The notes below the pieces were generated by a model. It searched no databases. It saw only the letters and a list, made by a program, of their open reading frames with translations, and was not told where the DNA came from. From positions 1-9,635 of the forward strand of contig JAKALI010000113.1 of assembly GCA_021813195.1 (NCBI GenBank): 9,635 nucleotides of DNA, written 5' to 3'. Source of the stretch: Pseudomonadota bacterium. GTDB taxonomy: Bacteria; Pseudomonadota; Alphaproteobacteria; Rhizobiales; Hyphomicrobiaceae. Below are positions 1 to 6,574 of this stretch, piece by piece; position 1 is the first letter of the stretch, and every line of letters starts with the position of its first letter. The position numbers were made by a program, and so were the translations under genes.

Positions 1-1461
1 CGTCGAGCACCAGCTTTGCAACAGTGCCGTGAGAGCGACCTGCGGGTGGTTGGCGACTGCTTCGCGCAGCCCCAGCGTCCGATGGGCGGTGAGCTCGATG
101 ACCAGCCGTTCGGGCAACGGTTTGACGCCATCATCGTCTTCGTCGTCTTCGGCGTCCGTATCCTGGCCGCCGATCGTGATGACAGCGCGCTGAACGGCCG
201 GTGTCGCGGGAGCATCGACCCCGCCGTTCTCTCCATCGACCTCCGGGTCACCGCCTTCGACGGCAACAGGCGCCTCGTCCTCGGGCCGCACATAGCCACG
301 ATCGACCGCGATGTTGCCGTCACGGCCCACGCTGATGAAGACCCCACCGCGCGCGATCTCCGCAGCATCGTAGGTGACGGGACGCCTCTCGAAGGCCTCG
401 AGAGCCTCCTCGATCTCGCCCAGATGCTGATCGACCTCGTCCGGCAGCTCGTCGGCGCCGTCATACTCCGCCTCGAGCCGATCGTATTCCGCCCGCAGCG
501 CCTCGCGTTCGGCCCGCTCCTCGTCGGTGAGGTCGACAAAGGTGCCGGCGATTGCGCGCAGGCCGTGGTCGTACCCATAGGGCAGGTCGAGGTCGACGGT
601 AACCCACTTCCACCCTTCGTTGGCGATCTCGGCCGCGATCGTCTTGAGCTTCTCAGCGACAAGCCGGTGGAGGAGCGGCGCGTCCGCCACCCAGCCGCCA
701 CCATCGTCTTCGAACAGGTCGCGTAGCATCGCACCGCCGGCGGTGACATAAGCGTCGATGCCGACGAAAAGCGCACGCTTGTCGGACGCTCGGATCGACG
801 TCTCGGTCAGCAACTGGCGGATCTGCCAGGGCTGCCGGTTGTACGAATGCTGAACGGTTTCCCACACCTGCTCCTGGCGCTCGTGATCGGGGTTGACGGT
901 GAAGGCCATCAACATGTCGAGGGTCATGCCCTCATCGGCATAGGCCTCGCGCAGCACGGGCGAGACCGCGTTGAGACGAAGCCGCTGCTTCACGACCTGG
1001 ACGGTCGTGAGGTAGGCTGCCGCGATTTCTTCGTCGGTCATGCCCTTGTCGAGCATGTCCTGGAAGGCGCGGAACTGGTCGAGGGGGTGGAGACCGGCGC
1101 GGAGGAGATTCTCGGCGAGGGAGTCGTCCTCGGCGAGGATCTTGGTGTCGGACTTGCGCACGATGCAGGGCACGAGCCCGTCCTTGGGAAAGCGCTTGGC
1201 CTTGACCAGGCGCTCGATCGCGCGGTAGCGGCGCCCGCCAGCCGGCACTTCGAACACACCGGTTTCGTTGCCGTCCTCGTCGAGGATGGCGCGGACGTTG
1301 AGGCCCTGAACGAGGTCCTCACGCCGGTCGATGTCGTGAGTCAGCTCGTCGAGATCGGTCTCCGGCCTTGTGCGACGGACGTTGGATTCGGACAGCGCGA
1401 GCTTGTTGAAAGGAATGTCGCGCGAACGCGAGAAAACGATCTTCTTGGCAGCCTTTGCCAT
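1..1461 (-). CDS. ParB/RepB/Spo0J-like protein, C-terminus beyond window
   Basis: This reading frame is open for 487 codons from the ATG at 1461 to the window edge, so its C-terminus is missing. The N-terminal part looks like the ParB nuclease-like/CTPase domain: a start strand with SESNVR (residues 24-29), then VPAGGRRYRA (72-81), matching the family's GERR-type nucleotide-binding box, then ENLLRAGLHPLDQFRAF (117-133), matching the EN-x-x-R box. A helix-turn-helix-like segment follows (MTDEEIAAAYLTTVQVVKQRLRL, about 141-163). Residues 310-360 are charged and probably helical or coiled; residues 396-446 are acidic and low in complexity (EDDEDDDG). ParB-family proteins bind DNA and usually act in plasmid or element segregation, but no ParA is in this window, so a regulatory or other role is possible. 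The start is supported by GGAG nine bases upstream, directly after a structured leader. It lies downstream of ardC and DUF2958, an arrangement typical of alphaproteobacterial mobile elements. Confidence 0.9.
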   Translation of the reverse strand, partial: MAKAAKKIVFSRSRDIPFNKLALSESNVRRTRPETDLDELTHDIDRREDLVQGLNVRAILDEDGNETGVFEVPAGGRRYRAIERLVKAKRFPKDGLVPCIVRKSDTKILAEDDSLAENLLRAGLHPLDQFRAFQDMLDKGMTDEEIAAAYLTTVQVVKQRLRLNAVSPVLREAYADEGMTLDMLMAFTVNPDHERQEQVWETVQHSYNRQPWQIRQLLTETSIRASDKRALFVGIDAYVTAGGAMLRDLFEDDGGGWVADAPLLHRLVAEKLKTIAAEIANEGWKWVTVDLDLPYGYDHGLRAIAGTFVDLTDEERAEREALRAEYDRLEAEYDGADELPDEVDQHLGEIEEALEAFERRPVTYDAAEIARGGVFISVGRDGNIAVDRGYVRPEDEAPVAVEGGDPEVDGENGGVDAPATPAVQRAVITIGGQDTDAEDDEDDDGVKPLPERLVIELTAHRTLGLREAVANHPQVALTALLQSWCST

Positions 1462-1519
1462 GTCGGGTTACTCCGCGACGGGCGCCGAGAGCCTCTCTCT
1501 CGGCTTCCAACCCGTCACG
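1462..1519 (-). ncRNA. radC-like structured RNA leader of the parB-like gene (copy A)
   Basis: On the minus strand the leader forms a hairpin. The outer stem GACGGG/CCCGTC pairs 1511-1516 with 1477-1482. A six-base bulge (1505-1510) follows on the 5' side and a single base (1483) on the 3' side. The inner stem GCCGAGAG/CTCTCGGC pairs 1497-1504 with 1484-1491 around the five-base loop AGAGG (1492-1496). GCGGAG, containing the Shine-Dalgarno sequence, follows the outer stem directly, and the start codon of the parB-like gene is nine bases further on. The same architecture, with compensatory base changes, lies before the ardC gene. Published descriptions of the radC RNA motif place it upstream of antirestriction, integrase and methyltransferase genes in Proteobacteria. 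The structure is seen directly; the family name is recalled and was not tested with a covariance model. Confidence 0.65.
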
Positions 1520-1552
1520 AAGCGAAGCGTCGCCCTCTTCCTCTGAGGACGG

Positions 1553-1613
1553 CGCCACCTTCCGGCGATCCGGTGGCGTGCAGAACCGGAGACACGGACG
1601 TGCGCATCTCCGG
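1553..1613 (-). other. Two consecutive small hairpins between DUF2958 and the parB leader
   Basis: Two inverted repeats lie just after the DUF2958 stop. The first pairs CCGGAGA (1607-1613) with TCTCCGG (1586-1592) around a 14-base loop. The second pairs CGCCACC (1572-1578) with GGTGGCG (1553-1559) around a 12-base loop. Neither is followed by a run of T on the minus strand, so they are not convincing intrinsic terminators. They could mark the 3' end of the ardC-DUF2958 message or belong to the longer parB 5' leader. I see no convincing promoter in 1520-1624. Confidence 0.3.
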
Positions 1614-1624
1614 CTTTGCAGGTT

Positions 1625-2011
1625 TCAGGCGGGGGGCGCATCACGCCCGTCCAACCGAGACGGAGCAGCGCGATAGAGAACGCACTCGGCAGCCCGGATG
1701 CTCCCTGCCTCGCGGGCGGTTTCCGCCCAGACCGAGATCGGGAAGCCGCCGGTGAAGAGGATATCGCGCTCGATCCCCATGCCGAACGGCAGGTGGATCG
1801 AAGTCATCTCTTCCAGCGAGAGAGTGCGAAGCTCGGGATAGCCGAGATCGGCGAGCCCGAAGAGCGTATCGCCGTCCGCATCCAGCTTGCTCGCCAGCCA
1901 GACGCCTTCGCCCAACGGGTTGAAGAGCTTGACCACGGGAACACCGCCGGCGACGCGTTGACGGCCATTGGCCAGCAGGTGCTCGCGCAGGTCGTCGGTC
2001 AGGAGGATCAT
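1625..2011 (-). CDS. DUF2958 domain protein
   Basis: This 128-residue protein matches my memory of the DUF2958 family, found on plasmids and integrative elements of Proteobacteria. Its N-terminus is MILLTDDLREHLLANG, followed by PVVKLFNPLGEGVWLASKLD (about 25-44), DTLFGLADLGYPELRTLSLEEM (about 48-69), and IERDILFTGGFPISVWAETAREAG (about 80-103). The family has no established biochemical function that I know of. The start is well supported: AGGAGG lies five bases upstream, and the ATG overlaps the stop of the ardC gene in the ATGA arrangement, which indicates translational coupling. The C-terminal 20 or so residues extend past the part I recognise. A second ORF in another frame over the same DNA (1641-2027) is rejected. 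The role is probably in maintenance or establishment of the mobile element, inferred from neighbours only. Confidence 0.9.
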   Translation of the reverse strand: MILLTDDLREHLLANGRQRVAGGVPVVKLFNPLGEGVWLASKLDADGDTLFGLADLGYPELRTLSLEEMTSIHLPFGMGIERDILFTGGFPISVWAETAREAGSIRAAECVLYRAAPSRLDGRDAPPA

Positions 2012-2970
2012 GCCGCCCTCCTGTCAATGTCGGTCTCGTCGGACTCGGCGGCCGCGTTGGCTTTGGGAAGGAAACCGAGCAGCCAGTCGGCAGCCTTGCT
2101 GGCCTGGGATGCCGCGCGGACGATGGCGCGATTGTCTTCGCGCAGTACCTCCAGCCACGAACCGATATAGTCGGCGTGGCGCACGGTTGGCACGATGCCG
2201 AGGGAGGCGCAGCAGAAGGCCGCGTTCATCTCGGCAACCAGCTCTTCGAAGGCATATTTCTTGGTACCGAACGAACCGGAAAGATCGCGGCCGAGACGGC
2301 AGGCATGGCCGGTGGCATGACCAAGCTCATGCAGGGCCGTGCGGTGCCAGTTGATGGTTTCGAAGTACGCCTGCGGAGGCGGCACCTGCACATAGTCGTG
2401 CGCCGGGACATAGAAGGCGTGATTGCCGCCAATTCGGAAATCGACATGCGTCGCCTTGATCAGCGCCTCGACTGCCGGTTCGATCAGTCTAGGCTCTGGC
2501 GCCGGCGGAGTGACGGCAAGATCGTCGGGCAGGTCTTCGCACTGCGCGATGTTGAACACTGTGAAACGCTTCAGGAAGGGGATCGCCTGCGCTTCCTCGC
2601 CGGTCTCCTGCGCGCGCTTCTTTTCATCGTCGGGAATGAAGCGGTCGGCGTATACGACGGTGGTGCCGTGTTCGCCTTTGCGGACATGGCCGCCGAGCGA
2701 TAGCGCCTGGTGGAAAGTCAGCCAGCTCTGCACGGGGAAGCCTTGCTCGATGACCGCGCCCCAGAGAATCAACACGTTGATCCCGGAATAGGTGCGGCCG
2801 GTGGCGGCATTCGCCGGCATAGCGAGCGGCGCCTTCGCCGCCGCCGTCCCCCAGGGCTGAACCCAGGGCACGCGTCCGGCCTCTAGCTCGGCGATGATCT
2901 TGTGAGTGATGTTGTCGTAGAGGCTCGTCCGATCGGCGCCGGCGCGAGCGTTGCGGTGATGTCTGGACAT
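2008..2970 (-). CDS. ardC: ArdC-like antirestriction protein with zincin metallopeptidase domain
   Basis: The 320-residue product has the full two-part layout of the ArdC family. The N-terminal domain (formerly DUF1738, single-stranded DNA binding) spans about residues 15-145, with ITHKIIAELEAGRVPWVQPW (21-40), NAATGRTYSGINVLILW (54-70), SWLTFHQAL and GGHVRKGEHGTTVVYADRF (93-111). A zincin-like metallopeptidase domain follows, with the zinc-binding HELGH at 214-218 and a downstream glutamate (FEELVAEMNA, 241-250) as likely third ligand. ArdC proteins protect incoming mobile DNA from host restriction, and relatives form the N-terminus of conjugative primases. The start at 2970 has GGAG seven bases upstream, inside the conserved end of a structured leader. 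The stop overlaps the DUF2958 start by four bases. The C-terminal 20 residues are polar and probably disordered. Confidence 0.93.
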   Translation of the reverse strand: MSRHHRNARAGADRTSLYDNITHKIIAELEAGRVPWVQPWGTAAAKAPLAMPANAATGRTYSGINVLILWGAVIEQGFPVQSWLTFHQALSLGGHVRKGEHGTTVVYADRFIPDDEKKRAQETGEEAQAIPFLKRFTVFNIAQCEDLPDDLAVTPPAPEPRLIEPAVEALIKATHVDFRIGGNHAFYVPAHDYVQVPPPQAYFETINWHRTALHELGHATGHACRLGRDLSGSFGTKKYAFEELVAEMNAAFCCASLGIVPTVRHADYIGSWLEVLREDNRAIVRAASQASKAADWLLGFLPKANAAAESDETDIDRRAA

Positions 2971-3027
2971 CGCGGTTCTCCGCGACGGGCGCCGGAGGCC
3001 TCTCCTCCAGCCCTCAACCCGTCACGG
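2971..3027 (-). ncRNA. radC-like structured RNA leader of ardC (copy B)
   Basis: This is the second copy of the leader found before the parB-like gene, with identical geometry. The outer stem GACGGG/CCCGTC pairs 3018-3023 with 2984-2989. A six-base bulge (3012-3017) sits on the 5' side and one base (2990) on the 3' side. The inner stem GCTGGAGG/CCTCCGGC pairs 3004-3011 with 2991-2998, including one G-U pair, around the loop AGAGG (2999-3003). Relative to copy A, inner-stem pairs 5, 6 and 7 have changed on both strands, and pair 3 became a wobble, so pairing is conserved. GCGGAG follows the stem at once and provides the ribosome binding site of ardC. The resemblance to the radC RNA motif is recalled knowledge; the antirestriction gene downstream fits that motif's reported context. 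Confidence 0.7.
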
Positions 3028-3053
3028 CAAAACCCAGTCTGCACTCTCACTCG

Positions 3054-3102
3054 AAAAAGGGGGCGATGCGGGGTCTCCCTGCTTGACTAACCGCTTCCCC
3101 CG
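3054..3102 (-). terminator. Weak terminator candidate after the P2-type ATPase
   Basis: On the minus strand GCGGGG (3097-3102) can pair with CCCCGC (3068-3073) around a 23-base loop. After a spacer ending in CCCCC comes TTTTT (3054-3058). The long loop and the gap before the T-run make this a poor intrinsic terminator. It is nevertheless the only such signal between the ATPase stop and the ardC leader, and it would separate the cargo block from the ardC-parB block. Confidence 0.3.
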
Positions 3103-3130
3103 CAGATCGGCCGACGCCTTGCGCAGGATC

Positions 3131-5728
3131 TCACTGGCCTGCCGGGCGGCGAAGGAATCGCGTGATCACTTTGAGAGCCTCGAACCACAGCGACGCGGCT
3201 GTGCCAGTGCCGACAGCCAATAGCAGCAATAAGGGCGTCAACGCGGTGAGCCGGAAAACCTCTTGTAGCACCGGCAAATAGAGAACGGCGACAAGCAGCG
3301 TCAATGTGAACGCCAGCACCACCCACAGCATCGTATTGGTGCGGCTCAATGTCTCCACAATGAGCCGCGTGCGCGAACGGTTGGCGAGGATCAGGCTAAG
3401 ATTGCCAACCACCATCGCCACGAAAGCGAGCGCGCGCCCTTCGTTTTCGCCAAGGTGCACCTGCGCCCAGGCAAAGAGCCCGATAACTGCAATCGTCAGG
3501 CCGGCGCCCTGCAGCAGACTTAGGACGAGCGTCGTGCTGCCGAACAGCGGGGCATCTGGAATACGCGGCGGACGGCGCATCACATCGTCCTCCGGCTGCT
3601 CGGCCTCAAACGCGAGGGTGCAAGCCGGATCGATGACCAGTTCCAGGAAGGCGATGTGCATGGGGAGCAGGAGCGGGGGCCAGCCGATAAGGATGGGCAG
3701 CAGCGCCGCCCCCGCGATCGGCACGTGCACGGCCAAGATATAGGACATCGATTTCTGAATATTGTCGAAGATTCGCCTGCCCAAACGGATGGCGCCGACA
3801 ATGGAAGCGAAGTTGTCGTCCAGAAGCACCAACGCCGCCGCCTCCCGCGCCACGTCGGTGCCACGCCCGCCCATGGCGATGCCGACATGCGCAGCCTTAA
3901 GCGCTGGCGCATCGTTGACGCCGTCTCCGGTCATCGCGACGATCGCTCCATCGGCCTGGAGCGCCCGAACGATACGCAACTTCTGGTCCGGAGTGATGCG
4001 CGCGCACGCCTGCGCTCCAGCGAGGCGTGCTCGCAGCGCGTCGTCGCTCGAGTCGGCGATCTCCTCACCGCTCACGATGTTGCCCGGTGCGAGGCCAGCC
4101 CGCATGGCGATGGCCCGCGCGGTGGCTGGGTAGTCGCCCGTGATCATGAGCACGCGAATGCTGGCATCCTGGCACTGCAGGACGGACTCGTGGACCCCCT
4201 CCCGCAAGGGATCGGCCAGCCCCAGCAGGCCGAGGAATTCGAAATCAAAGGCGCGCGGATCGTCGGGAAGGCCGCCATCGGGGAAGCGCGCCTTCGCCGC
4301 CGCAAGGACGCGCAACCCCTGCGCGCCCATGAGGTCGACGGCCGCGAGCGCTGCCTCGCGGTCACCGGCCGGGACGTGGCACAATTCCAATATCGCTTCC
4401 GGCGCGCCCTTGGCCGCGACGACAAAGCCCTCGCCCGTGATGGGGCGCCAAACCTTCACCATGGCCCGCAGCTCTTGCGTCAGGCCATATTCGCGAACTT
4501 CACCCCACCCAATGTGCGAACTGGCAGTATCGACCAGAAACCGCGTGCTGAGTGCGTGGAAGGCCTTCTCCATGGGATCGAAGGGCTCAACCTCGCTGGC
4601 GAGAATTGCGAACTCCACAAGCGCATGAAACGGCGCGGGCAACCCGCCCTCGGCCTCGGCTACCTCATAAAAGGTGCCCCCCACATAGAACTGGGCGACT
4701 TCCATCCGGTTCTCGGTGAGCGTGCCTGTCTTGTCCACGCAAAGGACCGACACGGCACCGAGGGTTTCGATGGCTGCCACGCGTCGCGTGAGCACCTGTT
4801 GCCGCGACAAGCGCCAAGCCCCGAACGCCGGGAAGATTGTCAGCACCACCGGGTACTCTTCCGGGATCATGGCCATGGCGAGCGCAATACCGGAAAGCAC
4901 GGCAGCGAGCCAATTGCCCACCAATAGACCCTGCAGCAGGGCCAGCATCGCGCTCGCGCCGAGCCCCAGTATCGCCAGGGTCCGCACCAGTCGCACTGTC
5001 TGTCGCTTGAGCGGGGATTCTTCCGGTGTGACCGTCTGTAGCGCAGTGCCGATACGCCCGATTTCGCTGTGCGCGCCTGTGGACGTCACGCGCGCCACGC
5101 CTTGACCGGCCACCGCCATTGTACCGGCGAATACATAGGGCGTGTCGTCGCCGCCGGGCCGAGCTTCTGCCTCTTGTCTCTGGCTAGCGCGTTTGCGCAC
5201 CGGGACGGCCTCACCGGTAAGCAGCGATTCATCGACCGAAAGCGCGTTGGCGGAAAGCAGTAGACCGTCTGCTGCCACTCGCTCGCCTTCCCCAAGCAAC
5301 AGGATATCGCCGCGTACGACATCTCGGCCGGCGATACGCTGCACTTGGCCGTCGCGCACCACGCGCGCGCGCGGACTGGTGAGATCGCGGAGGGCTTCGA
5401 GAGTACGTTCGGTCTTGCCCTCCTGATAAAGGGTGAGCGCGACACTGACGATGACGAAGCCAAACAAGGTGAGGCCCTCGCGCAGTTCGCCGAAAACGAG
5501 GTACAGCGTTCCGGCGGCGAACAGCAGGAGAAACATCGGCTCCCGCATCGCTTCGAGCATAATGTCCAAGAGGGTTCGCCGCCTTCCGGACGGCAAAGCG
5601 TTCGGGCCTTCGGTCCGCAGGCGGCGGGTCGCCTCGACCGCGGTGAGGCCGCTCTCGGGACTGGTTGATGCTCCGTTCAGGGCCGGCCTCGCCCGTGCCG
5701 GGGCATCGCACCCGCGCGTTGCGCACAT
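3131..5728 (-). CDS. P2-type (calcium-ATPase-like) cation-translocating P-type ATPase
   Basis: The 865-residue protein is a complete P-type ATPase of the inner membrane, exporting or exchanging a cation at the cost of ATP. An N-terminal cation-ATPase domain begins near residue 27 (GLTAVEATRRL). The actuator loop carries LTGEAVPV (170-177), with alanine in place of the usual serine of TGES. Membrane helix 4 has PEEYPVVL (289-296). The phosphorylation site is D332 in DKTGTLT. Further motifs are KGAPE (440-444), MITGDYP (528-534) and MTGDGVNDAP (599-608). About ten membrane segments are visible: near 64-80, 84-101, 249-270, 275-300 and six more from 663 to 850. Helix 6 contains ELVIDPACTLAFE (696-708), the likely ion-binding acidic positions. 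No heavy-metal-associated domain or CPC motif is present, so it is not a P1B metal pump. The transported ion cannot be read off. The ATG at 5728 is the only usual start before the conserved domain; it lacks a clear Shine-Dalgarno sequence and overlaps the upstream gene by 52 bases. Confidence 0.93.
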   Translation of the reverse strand: MCATRGCDAPARARPALNGASTSPESGLTAVEATRRLRTEGPNALPSGRRRTLLDIMLEAMREPMFLLLFAAGTLYLVFGELREGLTLFGFVIVSVALTLYQEGKTERTLEALRDLTSPRARVVRDGQVQRIAGRDVVRGDILLLGEGERVAADGLLLSANALSVDESLLTGEAVPVRKRASQRQEAEARPGGDDTPYVFAGTMAVAGQGVARVTSTGAHSEIGRIGTALQTVTPEESPLKRQTVRLVRTLAILGLGASAMLALLQGLLVGNWLAAVLSGIALAMAMIPEEYPVVLTIFPAFGAWRLSRQQVLTRRVAAIETLGAVSVLCVDKTGTLTENRMEVAQFYVGGTFYEVAEAEGGLPAPFHALVEFAILASEVEPFDPMEKAFHALSTRFLVDTASSHIGWGEVREYGLTQELRAMVKVWRPITGEGFVVAAKGAPEAILELCHVPAGDREAALAAVDLMGAQGLRVLAAAKARFPDGGLPDDPRAFDFEFLGLLGLADPLREGVHESVLQCQDASIRVLMITGDYPATARAIAMRAGLAPGNIVSGEEIADSSDDALRARLAGAQACARITPDQKLRIVRALQADGAIVAMTGDGVNDAPALKAAHVGIAMGGRGTDVAREAAALVLLDDNFASIVGAIRLGRRIFDNIQKSMSYILAVHVPIAGAALLPILIGWPPLLLPMHIAFLELVIDPACTLAFEAEQPEDDVMRRPPRIPDAPLFGSTTLVLSLLQGAGLTIAVIGLFAWAQVHLGENEGRALAFVAMVVGNLSLILANRSRTRLIVETLSRTNTMLWVVLAFTLTLLVAVLYLPVLQEVFRLTALTPLLLLLAVGTGTAASLWFEALKVITRFLRRPAGQ

Positions 5729-6138
5729 TGCTGAAACGCCGGGAGATGATGATCCCGCGATGCCGCCTGCAACAATTCGAAAGCAGCGAGAAGGTCTGCA
5801 CGCCGGGTCGTCGACTTCAGACGATCGTACAGCGCGACGTTTTCGATCTCGCCCTGAATAGCTGCCTCACAGGCCTCCCGCACTCCGGCGAAGCGCGGCA
5901 CTTTGCCGGGCCACGAATTGGCTGGCACCGGAAGATCGTTGCGCTCAAGGAGCGTGATCAGCGCCGCCGCATGGCGGGCTTCGGCTTCGCGGATACTTGT
6001 GAATGGTCGCACGGCGCCAAAGTCGCGAAGCACCTGGTCGTAGTCCGCCAACGCCCGGTACTCATTGTCGAGGGCTGAGTGGAGGGCGTCAATCTCAATT
6101 CGGCTTAGCGACGTGGTGCTCATTGCCGTCCGGCTCAT
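5677..6138 (-). CDS. Ferritin-like (DUF2202-like) four-helix protein
   Basis: With the ATG at 6138 the product is 153 residues. It has the ferritin-like pattern of spaced acidic and histidine residues on helices: DNEYRALADY (24-33), IREAEARHAAALITLLER (49-66, containing E53-x-x-H56), CEAAIQGEIENVALYDRL (90-107) and SRDHHLPAF (127-135). This order resembles DUF2202 proteins, which are ferritin-like and may bind a di-iron or other metal centre. No activity is established, and oxidation or metal storage is only a possibility. It is probably soluble, with no signal peptide or membrane helix. The last ten or so residues (MPRHGRGRP) lie past the recognisable domain and overlap the start of the P-type ATPase gene, suggesting coupled expression. 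The start is uncertain: ATG at 6123, ATG at 6138 and TTG at 6156 are all in frame and none has a good Shine-Dalgarno sequence. Confidence 0.82.
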   Translation of the reverse strand: MSRTAMSTTSLSRIEIDALHSALDNEYRALADYDQVLRDFGAVRPFTSIREAEARHAAALITLLERNDLPVPANSWPGKVPRFAGVREACEAAIQGEIENVALYDRLKSTTRRADLLAAFELLQAASRDHHLPAFQQCAQRAGAMPRHGRGRP

Positions 6139-6168
6139 GCTGACGGGGTCATGCAATCAATTTCTATC

Positions 6169-6477
6169 TCAAAATACGATCCAGCGACATGATCGTGAAG
6201 TTGATGCCCCGATCAAAGTCGCACTTGATCGGGGCATCCTCGTTTGCCGCACGTCTTGTCGGGGATTCTGGGCATCCGCCTCCTTTACGCAAGCGTCATG
6301 CCTCGCCGGGTCCTTGGAGGCGAGCGCATTTGGTTTCGATGCCGACTGGTTCGGAGCGGCAGATGGCGCTTGCGCACCGGGACTATATCGCCCAGCCTGC
6401 TCGATGCCGCCCAGCTGGACCGTCGCCGCAGTCCCGCGCTTGTCGGCACCATGCTGGGTGAACTGCTGCAGGTTCAT
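6169..6477 (-). CDS. Hypothetical small ORF, possibly a remnant
   Basis: The ATG at 6477 has a strong Shine-Dalgarno sequence, AGGAG, eight bases upstream, and the frame stays open for 102 codons. I do not recognise the product. It starts MNLQQFTQHGADKRGTAATV and is rich in Ala, Ser, Arg and Gln, with no membrane segment or motif. The first 30 codons strongly prefer G or C in the third position, as the neighbouring genes do, but this preference fades towards the 3' end, which runs through the perfect inverted repeat at 6203-6238. This fits either a real short gene with a degenerated or replaced 3' part, or a chance ORF behind a good ribosome-binding sequence. It sits between the small membrane protein and the ferritin-like gene, in the same direction. 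If it is not real, 6139-6574 holds only the inverted repeat and the possible promoter. Confidence 0.35.
   Translation of the reverse strand: MNLQQFTQHGADKRGTAATVQLGGIEQAGRYSPGAQAPSAAPNQSASKPNALASKDPARHDACVKEADAQNPRQDVRQTRMPRSSATLIGASTSRSCRWIVF
6171..6199 (-). promoter_or_regulatory. Possible promoter for the ferritin-like / ATPase pair
   Basis: On the minus strand TTCACG (6194-6199) and TATTTT (6171-6176) are separated by exactly 17 bases, in a locally AT-rich patch of otherwise GC-rich DNA. Transcription would start near 6164, about 25 bases before the ATG at 6138. The match to the -35 consensus is poor, so this is a suggestion. A perfect inverted repeat lies immediately upstream and could be an operator. 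Confidence 0.3.
6203..6238. repeat. Perfect 14-bp inverted repeat with 8-base spacer
   Basis: GATGCCCCGATCAA (6203-6216) is followed after eight bases by its exact reverse complement (6225-6238). No T-run follows on either strand, so it is not a normal intrinsic terminator. It lies about 65 bases upstream of the ferritin-like start and inside the doubtful ORF at 6169-6477. It may be an operator for a dimeric regulator, a transcript-stabilising hairpin, or a repetitive extragenic element. Only one copy is in the window. Confidence 0.75.
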
Positions 6478-6574
6478 TGGACACGCTCCTACGCTAACGA
6501 CCCCTGTTCTTCGAACTCCATCGGGCCGAGGTGATGCCAGTTTCGATTACCCTGATGCCGCCGCAGTGCAAGCC

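Noticed and set aside
847..1755. 302-codon plus-strand ORF opposite the parB-like gene
   Set aside because: The minus-strand frame has ParB motifs, a ribosome site and a structured leader. The plus-strand frame crosses the leader and shows no domain.
1641..2027. Alternative 128-codon minus-strand ORF over the DUF2958 gene
   Set aside because: The other frame matches DUF2958, has AGGAGG and shares ATGA with ardC. This frame is Arg-rich and unrecognisable.
3656..4927. 423-codon plus-strand ORF opposite the P2-type ATPase gene
   Set aside because: It is antisense to a clear P-type ATPase with all catalytic motifs. High-GC coding DNA produces long shadow frames, and the translation shows no recognisable domain.
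6201..6216. FNR/Anr-type box in the inverted repeat (TTGAT ... ATCAA)
   Set aside because: The half-sites are six bases apart rather than the four required by the FNR family consensus, and the palindrome is better explained by its longer 14-bp arms.
6210..6272. Twenty-codon ORF (MPRIPDKTCGKRGC...) behind AAAGGAGG on the minus strand
   Set aside because: The ribosome sequence is only about three bases from the ATG, the peptide is very short, and it ends inside the inverted repeat.
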